Shown here: piece after piece, positions 1-8,856 of the stretch
Layout of the letters: each line of letters opens with the position of its first letter
How positions within the stretch are numbered: the first letter of the stretch is position 1
Source of the DNA: Naegleria lovaniensis
Lineage: Eukaryota > Heterolobosea > Eutetramitea > Acrasida > Naegleriidae
Length of the DNA stretch: 64,000 bases
Direction of reading: 5' to 3'
Assembly (NCBI RefSeq): GCF_003324165.1
Contig: NW_025407854.1
Span: 124,001-188,000 of the forward strand
The notes under the pieces: model-generated
Database searches by the model: none
Seen by the model: the letters and a program-made list of their open reading frames with translations, nothing else
What the model was told of the DNA's origin: nothing
Position numbers and translations under genes: made by a program

Positions 1-1338
1 ATTCACGTCTACAACCAGAACATCAATAGCAGAAGTATTAATGGGCTCAGCCACCGCTACAGTATTGCTTAAATTTTCATTGTTAGAAGGAACATCTTCT
101 TGTTGTACTGGTACCACATGTTCGCTATCTGATAGGGATTCGGCTATTTTTCTTGCTCCATTCAACTGCACGCATGATCTTTTAAATAAAGTCGTTTCAT
201 TTCTAATGGTTTTCCACAAATTATCATTTCTCAAATGATAATGCATTCTCTTCGCCATTTCCTCTCTTGAGAGTAAATGTGTATCATCGTAATCTGTGTG
301 AGGAACTCTTCCAGAATATTTGACTGTCCATTCAGGATTGGGTATCTCTGGAGAAATGGATTCAACAAATGGATCTATAAGCTCTCTCTCAAGTGAATAA
401 TTTGGAACCAATTTGAAAAACCATTCCATAAATCCATGATAAGCGAATAGCCTATTGTACAGACCTCGTGCCTTCCAATCAACCAAGTAATCCAAATAAA
501 ATGTAGGGTATTGGATAAATCTTTCATGAAGAGGAGATATCAGTATACTTTTAGAGATGTTCACTTTTCCATTGTATTCTGTTTGTAGTGAGCTTGCAAA
601 CTTGTAGAGGTACATTCGAGCTAACATGCCACCAAATCCATGCCCTACAAGGGTGATAGACACTTTTTCATCGCTCTGAATAATATTGTTCTTGAGTACA
701 TTCTCTACTAAATTGTGTAGCTCAATGCTCATGTTATGTAAATGTCGAGGTCCCTTAACAATATCGCTATACCCGTATCCATATCGATCATACCTCAATG
801 TGTATGTTGTTGATGATTCCAATTCCTTGCTATGCAATAAATGGTATTCCAAATCTTGAAAAACCTCTCTAGTTTCAGCAATATCGGGAATGAATATGAC
901 CAATTTTTTTTCGTTAGGCTTTTCTGTGTTCTGTATTTTTGATTCCGAAGATGATGATACATGGTTTGTAGATTTTGACAAGTCTTTTTTGCTTGTTACA
1001 TCTTCATTCGAGTGCAAGGTGTAGAATAATTTCAATTCCTTGCTAGAGTCATTAATTTCAGGTGGTGCATCCATGTACAGGCCACTCTTTGGCTTTGGAG
1101 CATTACGAACAGGGTCCCAATGTTCATGTCGGATGGTGTGAGAAAGGGTAAAGAAGTTAATGCCAACAAAAGAAAGAGCAGTTGTATAAACAAGAGTTTT
1201 TGCAAGGAATTTGCCTGAAAAGAGTCGTTTCATTGGTATTGATGATGGAATGAGCCTTGTGCTCTCAACAAAATTGATTATTTTTTTTCGATTTATTTCT
1301 TTTTTAATTCTTCGTCTATGGGATAAGTTGTTCATCAT
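1..1338 (-). CDS. Alpha/beta hydrolase-fold protein, N-terminal part, probably catalytically dead (runs off left edge)
   Basis: The frame is open from an ATG at 1338 (a second ATG at 1233) to the left edge, so the C-terminus is missing. A hydrophobic stretch near the second Met (LVYTTALSFVGINFF) looks like a signal anchor. It is followed by hydrolase-fold landmarks: a strand LVIFIPDI, then RYDRYGYGYSD as in lipases and haloperoxidases, then the nucleophile-elbow region LVGHGFGGMLARMY. Family members have G-x-S-x-G there. Here the central residue is Gly (codon GGA at 637-639), so the nucleophile Ser is absent. I infer a membrane-anchored non-enzymatic relative, or an enzyme using another mechanism. 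The upstream in-frame stop at 1381-1383 limits the start to 1338 or 1233. Hydrolase fold is fairly secure; the substrate is unknown. Confidence 0.65.
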   Translation of the reverse strand, partial: MMNNLSHRRRIKKEINRKKIINFVESTRLIPSSIPMKRLFSGKFLAKTLVYTTALSFVGINFFTLSHTIRHEHWDPVRNAPKPKSGLYMDAPPEINDSSKELKLFYTLHSNEDVTSKKDLSKSTNHVSSSSESKIQNTEKPNEKKLVIFIPDIAETREVFQDLEYHLLHSKELESSTTYTLRYDRYGYGYSDIVKGPRHLHNMSIELHNLVENVLKNNIIQSDEKVSITLVGHGFGGMLARMYLYKFASSLQTEYNGKVNISKSILISPLHERFIQYPTFYLDYLVDWKARGLYNRLFAYHGFMEWFFKLVPNYSLERELIDPFVESISPEIPNPEWTVKYSGRVPHTDYDDTHLLSREEMAKRMHYHLRNDNLWKTIRNETTLFKRSCVQLNGARKIAESLSDSEHVVPVQQEDVPSNNENLSNTVAVAEPINTSAIDVLVVDVN

Positions 1339-1434
1339 TTCAAGGAATGATTCAATTATTGAACACAGTAATTTCAATATTCATACCATTTCAATTCATA
1401 TTAAATTATTATGAAAATGAATTCCGATAAAAAG

Positions 1435-1743
1435 TCAAATGCAGAGTTCAATCCAACCACCAATGAAGAACAACTTACTCTTCGATGTTGTGGCCGTCAT
1501 GACTAAATTATTTAATCTCTCTAAATGTTGTAAATCCGATGCTTGATCAGTCTTATATTTAAGAACAAAAGTATCATTGGTAGTTTTCAAATTCATTCTT
1601 CCTTTCTTATTACTAAATTTCATAACATATCGGGTATCGTTTGGAAATTGTTTGAATAGCGATTCAGTTTTTTCAATAAACTCTGCCATCGATTGGCAAG
1701 TGTATGAATTTGGATGTTTTGATGATGTTGTGGATGCACTCAT
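1435..1743 (-). CDS. SRP9: Signal recognition particle 9 kDa subunit
   Basis: A 102-residue protein of about the usual SRP9 size. It matches the family along its length: an N-terminal helix (MAEFIEKTESLFKQFPNDT), then RYVMKFSNKKGRMNLK, then the signature strand FVLKYKTDQASDLQHLERL, close to the VYKTDQAQD segment of animal SRP9. SRP9 pairs with SRP14 to bind the Alu domain of SRP RNA and slow elongation while ribosomes are targeted to the ER. A GTAAGT overlaps the 3' end of the frame. No AG dinucleotide exists on this strand in the next 100 nt, so an intron there is unlikely and the frame probably ends as read. The partner SRP14 lies at 27675-28228. Confidence 0.85.
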   Translation of the reverse strand: MSASTTSSKHPNSYTCQSMAEFIEKTESLFKQFPNDTRYVMKFSNKKGRMNLKTTNDTFVLKYKTDQASDLQHLERLNNLVMTATTSKSKLFFIGGWIELCI

Positions 1744-1950
1744 TTTTATGATTTGCTTTTCATGTATGAAGAATAAACTTATTGGATGAGAGGTGTGGTT
1801 CGGTCCTTCTCAATTACGTGGCAATTTTAAAGAGTATCTTTCAATTCTTCCAAGAGTCAGTTCTGGTTCAACACTGTTTTTTCATCTTCAATAATTGTTT
1901 AACTTGAGTAAAAGATTCAATGAACAAAAAATACCTCTCCTCGACCAACC

Positions 1951-2913
1951 TTGGATCCATCTTCCAACTACATTCATCATCAAACCACACACACTGGAAT
2001 GGGATACCGAAAATTATTCTTGAAAGAATATGTGGAAACCAAAGATTCCGATCAAACCCTCGTACGAGATTATAAAAGGCTTGTCTTGATGCTGGTTCGG
2101 CAATTCAATGCTGAAAATATTTCCAATTTATCGACAGTAGCAGCACCTGGTGATATTCAAAATGTTTCAGGATCGGATCCAGTTTATCATATTGAAATTA
2201 ATGAGTATAATCCTAATACAACATCTACACCTGAAACTCCAGCAGTCTTTACAAGTACTTCAAAATTACATAGTGTTCGCTTTTCTTCGGAAGATGTCAT
2301 TCAAGATCATACCAATCTTTTGAATTATGAAAATAATTGTTTCAAGTATCTCAACAAGAGTAGTGAAGAAGAGGATCAAACGGAAACTCAAAATGCTGTT
2401 TTTAATCTAGTTCCTCCATCTCTCACTTTGGACTCTCTTGACAAGTTGTATTTTGTACTGAATAATCAAACACTAGTAACCAATAGAAATTTCAAAGAAT
2501 TAGTTTGTGAGAAATTGAAAAGATATATCAAGTCTAGCAAGGTTGTTGTTCATGGTGAGATTTTGAAAAGTGGCGATTTTATTATTCGAATTGGAGTTAT
2601 TACTCAGAACGTAAAAAGAAGAGGAATTTTAATCGATATTGAATTTGCTCCATGTGGATATTGTTACATTTCAGAGACGGTCATCAAAGAATTTATGTCA
2701 ACATTTATTGATATGGATGGAACTTCTACAACTACCATTTCACAAAATGTCAAATTTAAGCTATCAGAACTTTATACTCAAAACTTTGACTATGCAGATT
2801 TTAATCTAAGTGCAACGTATTATTCTCTGACTCATCATGCAGTTCAACTGGTGAGATTACTGGCTGATTGTGGAATTTTGAAATTAACAGCAGAAATACA
2901 AGCAACTCAATAA
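1951..2913 (+). CDS. Mediator subunit 20-like protein
   Basis: A 320-residue protein. The C-terminal half (about residues 165-265) follows the MED20 (TRFP) pattern. NFKELVCEKLKRY is followed by SSKVVVHGE, then DFIIRIGVITQ, then RGILIDIEFAPC and an EFMSTFI helix. In animal MED20 the same order reads NFDVLMVKLKGFF, SKIETRG, DFLVKVGTVT, RGISVEVEYGPC, EFLQSFL. MED20 sits in the Mediator head with MED18 and MED8 and links activators to RNA polymerase II. The first 150 residues are Asn/Thr-rich and weakly conserved, making the protein longer than typical MED20 (about 210-230 residues). No intron is needed. Assignment rests on motif order seen by eye; a profile search would settle it. Confidence 0.65.
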   Translation: MDPSSNYIHHQTTHTGMGYRKLFLKEYVETKDSDQTLVRDYKRLVLMLVRQFNAENISNLSTVAAPGDIQNVSGSDPVYHIEINEYNPNTTSTPETPAVFTSTSKLHSVRFSSEDVIQDHTNLLNYENNCFKYLNKSSEEEDQTETQNAVFNLVPPSLTLDSLDKLYFVLNNQTLVTNRNFKELVCEKLKRYIKSSKVVVHGEILKSGDFIIRIGVITQNVKRRGILIDIEFAPCGYCYISETVIKEFMSTFIDMDGTSTTTISQNVKFKLSELYTQNFDYADFNLSATYYSLTHHAVQLVRLLADCGILKLTAEIQATQ

Positions 2914-3051
2914 TTTTTAATCCAACTTGATGCACTTAATTCATTCGTGGACCACACTTCAGATATCTTTTTGCACAAAACACTTCTCAAGGTTATTGTT
3001 ATTATTAGGAAAATCAATGATGAATGATAACACTTCAAAATTTAGCGTGAT

Positions 3052-4482
3052 TTATTCCGTCGTTTCGTTTGTTGTTCCAGTCGTTGTTGGAGGTGTAAGA
3101 TCATAAAGGAGATTATCAGCGATTGCTTTCTTGGGCGAGAATGACGATGAAGAGCCTTGTGGCTGTTGTTGTTGTTGTTGTTGACCATTTAACACAAAGA
3201 AATACAGAGGAACTGGCTGTGCAGAGGATCGAATGAAATCTGAACTCGATGCATGAGCTCCACATCTTGCTTTTCTGTTGTTGACCTTACTAGGAGAACT
3301 GGGTGGTTGATTGGAATCGAAAACTTCCACTTCGGTTTTTTCGGATTGTTTTTCAAATGGATTCATTGATGAGTCATGTAATTGTACTACTGAGCTATCA
3401 CCAGAATGATTGGATTCTGTTCTGTGAAATAGTCCCGAGGAGCTATCGGTTCGATGATTTGCTGGAACTGTCTGTGTATGTTGATTCGTATTATTCACTG
3501 AGTCTTCTTTCTTTTCATTATTGGTGTCATGAGAGGTTTCTTTAGGCTCTGATGTCATTGTCGTATCACCTTCGATCATACTCGAATTATTGGGTTGTAC
3601 ATGATTCGAGCGACCCTTACACATGGTCAGTAATTCCTTAATCGCTGAAAATATTCCACGAGAAGAATTTCTTTCATTGCCACTATTTCGTTTCACAGAG
3701 GCTGGAGCACTTTTAATTTTTCTTCTCTTTTCTTTACTGGCAGGAGATCTAGGTATATGGGAAGGATGAGTGATAGTACCATCCGTGTTGTTGTTGTTGT
3801 TGTTATTCGTTGTTTTTTCATTCATTCTTGCACTAATATCATTGGACAAGGTGGTATTGAGAATGGAGGTGTGATGATACGAGGAGGAGGAGGAGCAATT
3901 CGTCGTCATGACATTGTTTTGAGATTTATGTTTCTGATTGGAAAGTTTTAAAGGGGAAAGATTAGAATTGAGTATAGTGTTAGTAGTACTAGTAGGGGAA
4001 GTTGGATGAGCAGTTGAATTCGAGTGGTGTTGAGTTTTTTTAGGTGAAAAGGTCGTTGTTGAGGTCACAGGTTGTTGAGGTACCCATGAAAAGTTATCAT
4101 CACTTTCATCTAAGAGTATTCGAGGGGGTGGTTTTAAAGATGATGGTGGTGATGATTGTCGAGTGCACTGAGACGATGAAGCTGCTATACTATTCATAGG
4201 GATGCCATCATTTCGATGCATTTCTTCTTCCGAGTTGGATTCGGAAGTTCTTGTTTCAATACTTGCAAATGCTTTCTTGGGTTGAATGGGTGTGGATGAA
4301 ATATTGTTGCCACAACAACACTTGGATGGAGAAGGATCCATGATTGGATTGTGTTTCATGATGATGATGATATGATACAGGAAAGAGGTCCTAGTTCGTG
4401 CACTAGGTCGAGTCGTAGTGAGTTTAGACTGTTCTGCAACTACTTGTTGTTGTTGTATGAAGAGTGTGTGTGTATCGCTCAC
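3052..4482 (-). CDS. Low-complexity hypothetical protein
   Basis: A 476-residue frame rich in Ser, Thr, Asn, Pro and Gln. It has a poly-Asn run (about residue 225), a poly-Gln run near the C-terminus, and a basic patch KEKRRKIKSAPASVKR. No domain, signal peptide or membrane segment is recognisable. Codon use resembles the neighbours, so it is probably a real, mostly disordered protein. The start at 4482 is not certain: a Met near 4357 (IMKHNPIMD) begins a more conventional sequence, and the first 42 residues include a hydrophobic HIIIIM run of doubtful coding value. Nothing seen allows a function to be stated. Confidence 0.5.
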   Translation of the reverse strand: MSDTHTLFIQQQQVVAEQSKLTTTRPSARTRTSFLYHIIIIMKHNPIMDPSPSKCCCGNNISSTPIQPKKAFASIETRTSESNSEEEMHRNDGIPMNSIAASSSQCTRQSSPPSSLKPPPRILLDESDDNFSWVPQQPVTSTTTFSPKKTQHHSNSTAHPTSPTSTTNTILNSNLSPLKLSNQKHKSQNNVMTTNCSSSSSYHHTSILNTTLSNDISARMNEKTTNNNNNNNTDGTITHPSHIPRSPASKEKRRKIKSAPASVKRNSGNERNSSRGIFSAIKELLTMCKGRSNHVQPNNSSMIEGDTTMTSEPKETSHDTNNEKKEDSVNNTNQHTQTVPANHRTDSSSGLFHRTESNHSGDSSVVQLHDSSMNPFEKQSEKTEVEVFDSNQPPSSPSKVNNRKARCGAHASSSDFIRSSAQPVPLYFFVLNGQQQQQQQPQGSSSSFSPKKAIADNLLYDLTPPTTTGTTNETTE

Positions 4483-4960
4483 TCGCTCACTCGCTGTCTC
4501 TCTCTCTTGAAATGTTGTTGTATGAAGATTCAGAAAAATGTGTCAAAAGCTCTCTGTTGAGTGGCACAATTGAGAATGATCTATGACCAGACACAATGAT
4601 GTTCCTTGAGAGAGAGAGAATAAGGTATTTTTTTTGGTGGTTACTGTTGGCAAGGGCACCCACTGAGTGTTTGACCACCATTGACAAGTGACGACGGCAT
4701 ATCTTGCACAACGTTCTGAATCTTGATAGGGTCTGTAACCGTAGAGAAATGGCGGTTCTTTGATCTTCAGTATCATCTCTTTTGGAAAGTATTATTTTGT
4801 GCTTTGAGAGAGTTCAAAAAGATTGACAATGGTTCAAAAACAACCATTGTCAATATTCATAAAAGTATATATACTTTGAGAATCACCACCTTTCATCTAT
4901 CAGTCAGTACTAGTAGAGCCAAGTTCTCCTTTTATATTCAAAGTCGCCAGCTTCAGATCA
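4483..4960. other. Intergenic stretch with a perfect hairpin
   Basis: No convincing gene. The short frames here lack domain features and codon bias. The stretch separates the start of the low-complexity gene from the 3' end of the RCC1 gene. It contains CT-rich DNA near 4475-4510 and a perfect inverted repeat at 4822-4854, listed separately, followed by an AT-rich TATATATA segment. Confidence 0.6.
4822..4854. repeat. Perfect 13-bp inverted repeat (hairpin)
   Basis: The arms are 4822-4834 (ATTGACAATGGTT) and 4842-4854 (AACCATTGTCAAT), perfectly complementary, separated by a 7-nt loop CAAAAAC. It lies 3' of the RCC1 gene and 5' of the low-complexity gene. It could be a transcript-end structure, a small-element relic or chance in AT-rich DNA. 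Confidence 0.7.
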
Positions 4961-6405
4961 TCATCGTATGATCATGTCTATTAATTTGGACTCATCCACA
5001 GCGAGCAATAGACGCTCTTTCATTCGTTTCTCAGCTTCATATTTAACATGACCACATGAAAAGAGAATGGCAGAGCAGTATTGACCTGCAGAAAGTAAAC
5101 TCAATGGTTGAGGATTCGAAATGTTTAAAGGTCTACAATTAGAAATTCCATAATTTGTTTCATCTTCATCTGAGAATCCACACTGATATAATAACATCAA
5201 GTCAGTGGAAAAAGACAACAACATTCAAGATGAAAGGTATGAAATCAACATATATACAACATTCAAGATAAAAGGTATGAAATCAATATATCAATAACTC
5301 GAGTTCTGAAATAACGACCTACCTGACAGCAATCATTGGTTCCAGATGCAAAAATTTGTTTGTGATTCACAACAAAAAGTGCATGATAGTATCCACAAGT
5401 GATTTGAGTAATATTATCTAATTTAAATTCATAAAAAGATCCAAATGTTTTGATGGTATCTGATGGAGAAGATGGCAATTTTCCACATCCATAGACTCTT
5501 CCATGGCGTGTGAGAAAGATTGAAAAATCATATCCTAGAGCAATGTCAATAATTTCATGTCTGAAGGTACAATATTCATTCTCAGTGATGGAAAAAACAT
5601 TAGAATTGTGTCCTAGGCCGAGTTGATAGCTCTCATTCCAACCACATACATATAGCTTGGGATCTGTTCGTTTGTTTACAAGAAACATGACATGACTATA
5701 ACCTGTATATATTCCATCAATCACACTTGAATTAAAAAATGTAATCTTTTTAGGGCCTTGTCGATCTGATTTGACTCCACTGCATAATTCTCCTCTATAG
5801 TTCCAACCAAATGATATCAAGTTTTCCAAATTCGTTTTACAAATGGTTCCTTGTCCCAATGCAAAAATACTAGTGACATGTTCATGATCATCCAGTAAAT
5901 GAGCCAATGGCACTTGATAACATTTGATATTGTACAATCGTTTGAAAGTATTGGTAATAACAGCCTCTTCATTGTCCATCATTTGATCATTACTAATTCC
6001 AATTCTACCATTTGAAGTATTACCAAAACCATACAATTCATGTTGTTTGGTGAGAAATAAGCAATGAGAAAATCCAACAGCAACATCAATGACGTTATTC
6101 CTCAATAGACAAATGTCGTGACTGGGAACATCAATGCTAGCCTTGTTGCTGTGTTCGGTCGATGATGATGACTTGGTGGTATTGACTTTATAGTCATGAA
6201 GAGTTAGGAGTAAATTATTGGAATGAGTGAGAATGGCCATTCGGTTACCTCCTTGCCGAATCGTTTTAATTCCTTCTTGAATATAGGGCAAGGCTTTTGT
6301 GTTGGATTTGAAATCAAGCAAGGTTGGAAGACATTTACTGGATCGGTTAGATAAAGCTAATTGTTCAACGTCATTTCTTCCAAATACAATGATTTGATCC
6401 TCCAT
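4961..6405 (-). CDS. RCC1-repeat beta-propeller protein
   Basis: Two exons: 6405-5323 and 5182-4961, split by a 140-nt intron with donor GTAGGT and acceptor CAG, phase 0, giving 434 residues. The frame contains several RCC1-type repeats with recognisable G-x-N/W or YGFGN and hydrophobic DVAVGFSHCLFLT elements, for example FGWNYRGELCSG, VCGWNESYQLGLG and FASGTNDCCQ. The last repeat is completed across the splice (QCGFSDEDE). RCC1-like propellers act as Ran exchange factors or as general interaction scaffolds; nothing here singles out Ran. The length suits a single seven-bladed propeller with no extra domain. The start MEDQIIVFGRND is immediately repeat-like, which supports it. Confidence 0.8.
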
Positions 6406-6691
6406 ATGATGATGATGATGTTATATTGCTCAGAATAAATCTGATCCGAAATGATGTGTTTTTGAAAATAATTTTGATGATGATCTTATTGTCGGGTGTT
6501 GGCAACAAGAATATTGTTGTTAGTTTGTTGGAGAGAGTTATTTTTTGTTGTTCTGAACTTCAAGTTCGCGTTTACTTTGGGTTGACTTGTTTTATCAATT
6601 GACCTTAGACATCAATGTTGTGGACACATAGGCGCACTGGATTTTGCTCTCGTGATTTTGGATTGTTGTCTGTTAACAAATTCTAAAACAA
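6406..6691. other. Intergenic region between RCC1 and LRR genes
   Basis: No open frame of note and no recognisable RNA gene. It is presumably the promoter of the RCC1-repeat gene and the 3' region of the LRR gene, both on the minus strand. ATGATG-type microsatellite repeats sit just upstream of the RCC1 start. Confidence 0.5.
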
Positions 6692-8641
6692 TTAATACTC
6701 ATGTCGTGCAGTTTTAAAGGTGGTTAGGTTTTTCATCATTTCTGGGAATGTTGAATGGTTGTGGGATGACAATGTCGGTGGACTTGAAACATATTGACCT
6801 CTAAGCTTTGAGATGGAATACTGAGAAAGGTCTACATGACGGTGATGAGGTGAATGTGAAATAGGTAAGGATAACGTTTTTACACGAGGTGTTTGGAATT
6901 CGGACAAGTTCATTGGTGATCGTCCTTCATCCTTAACATTAGAAGTGATCTGTAGCTGTGATTGATCATGCTCAATCGATTCCATTGAAGGTATGTGTGG
7001 TGGTGAAGGTTGATAGCCACGAGTCTCACTTTTGGGTTGTGGAGAATAACTGTTGAGAAATGCATCTACAATATCTTCTTCTTCTGTGGAAGACACTATA
7101 ACAATATTGGAGTTTTCTTGTTGATCTTGAAATGGGTTCATCAATGACACAGAAATCACTTCTTGTTCGACTTTTGCTGATGATTTGGATTGCACGTTCA
7201 CGACTTCTTTCTCAGTGTTTAATGGTGTATCGTCATGAATTGTTTCATGTCTAATTTCCATATCACTGATTGGAGGTGAGTTGTTCTTCATGTCTGGACA
7301 GTTGTGTTGCTCCACCATGTTGGAACATTGTGTATCGACTAATAGCGTTGTTGCACCACCCGATGAGACTTGTTTCAACACCTCGCATGAAGACTCACTC
7401 AATAAATTCTCTCTCAAATCGAGAATGGATATTCCACTATTATGTTTCAATAATTTGATCAAACTCTCCATAGATTGATCGGAAATCTTATTTCTTTTTA
7501 GATTGAGGCTATAGATGGTGGAGTGATGATGCATCAGTGAAGAAACAAGTTTCATTACAATTTCATCTCCTAAATCATTTCCTTCTATATCTAAATGCAA
7601 TATATTCGATGATTTAAGGTTGAGATCAAATGATGGATCATAGATGGAGGTGTTTTTACAAGATATCGATTGAAGTTGTTTGCATAATTGTACAAGTTGG
7701 CTCAATAATATATGACATCTCTGTTACATAATATGAATGTCGTAGTTTTCAATCCATGATGAAATAAAACCTACCTTAAGGTTATTGTTTGAAACATCGA
7801 TGGTTGTAATTGAATTATTTAAAATCATACCATAACACAATGCCTTAACACCTAAAAAATCAAAATTATTGTCATTTAGAGAGAGTATTCTCAGGGTTGA
7901 ATTATGAGAAATCCATTTGCTCAGGGCCACGAGTCCTAAATTTCCAATCAAGTTGTGTGATAAAAGTAATTCTTCTAAATTGCAATTCATAACCTCATGA
8001 ATCAATAGCTTCTCGCTTAAATATTTCAAAGAAGTACATCCGAGCTCGTTACGAGAGAGGTTTAATTTTCGCACCAATCTACATTCTTTTAAGCATGAAA
8101 GAACGTTAACATTATCGTCTGATATTCCGCAATTGCTTAAATTCAAGTAATTAATATTTTGGTAATTATGAATAAATGATGAAAAATCTTCCAGATGATG
8201 AATGAATTGAGAATATCGGTTTTCATCCCGATAAGCATCTTGATCATCAAACTCGGTACCATCATCTTTTCCTAGCTCTAGAGTAAAATAAATATTGGAG
8301 TGTTTCTTTGCCATTGGTGCAAAGATTACCATTTCTTCAAATCCCAAAATTTCATCCCGAAGTAAATCTGTTGAATTATTTCCATCAGTAGAACCATTGT
8401 TAGAAGGGATAGAATTTTGAGAAATATTTTGCAAGCTAATGGATACTCTTGGAACATTTTCGGGTGATGAAAGATGTAAAATTGAATGCAACGTGGTGGG
8501 TGGAGAAAGTAAAGAAATGGAATAGATATTATTTTCGTCCGAACCATCCTCTTGAAAGTTGTACAACGATGAAATTTGAGGTACCCTTGTATGGCATGCA
8601 AGGGCGGACTGGTCTTCCTTCATTTTTTCAAAATTGTTCAT
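6692..8641 (-). CDS. Leucine-rich repeat protein (RNase-inhibitor type) with disordered tail
   Basis: Two exons: 8641-7775 and 7720-6692, joined across a 54-nt intron (donor GTAGGT, acceptor AACAG, phase 0), giving 631 residues. The LRRs run from about residue 160 to 400 and are the long RI-like kind: INYLNLSNCGISDDNV, LVRKLNLSRNELGC, LEELLLSHNLIGN, LRILSLNDNNF, ITTIDVSNNNLK and, in exon 2, ILHLDIEGNDLGDE and SILDLRENLLSESS. The intron interrupts one repeat and the reading joins smoothly, which supports the splice. The N-terminal 140 and C-terminal 230 residues are Ser/Pro/Asn-rich and look disordered. Such LRR arcs bind partner proteins; no enzymatic domain is present. Confidence 0.75.
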
Positions 8642-8784
8642 CTCAGTAAATTTCTGTCACTTTACACAAGCTCAATAGACTTTCTCAAACCAATCCAACA
8701 TTCCAATGAAAATTCCATAAATGTACATATGGTAAATAGCATCATGTCAATGGAGAAACGTCATTCCAATAGGAGGACTTTCAC

Positions 8785-8828
8785 GAATTGGCGCCAAAAG
8801 AAGAACTTGTAAGTGTTTGGCGGTAAAA
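8785..8828. promoter_or_regulatory. Two E2F-like sites upstream of the DYRK gene
   Basis: TTGGCGCCAA at 8788-8797 is a perfect palindrome. On the minus strand it reads TTTTGGCGCC, matching the E2F/DP consensus TTTSSCGC. About 20 nt on, TTTGGCGG appears near 8816-8823. Both lie in the 215-nt gap between the LRR gene and the kinase gene, which diverge, so either could be served. Such GC-rich motifs stand out in AT-rich DNA. Function is inferred only from the motif. Confidence 0.35.
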
Positions 8829-8856
8829 TTCATTTTCTTATCAAAACAATAAAAAA

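Noticed and set aside
1440-1500. Intron at the end of the SRP9 frame (GTAAGT)
   Set aside because: No AG exists on that strand in the next 100 nt, so no acceptor is available before the next gene.
4475-4510. CT-rich tract as a possible regulatory island
   Set aside because: Simple repeat only; no recognisable binding motif.
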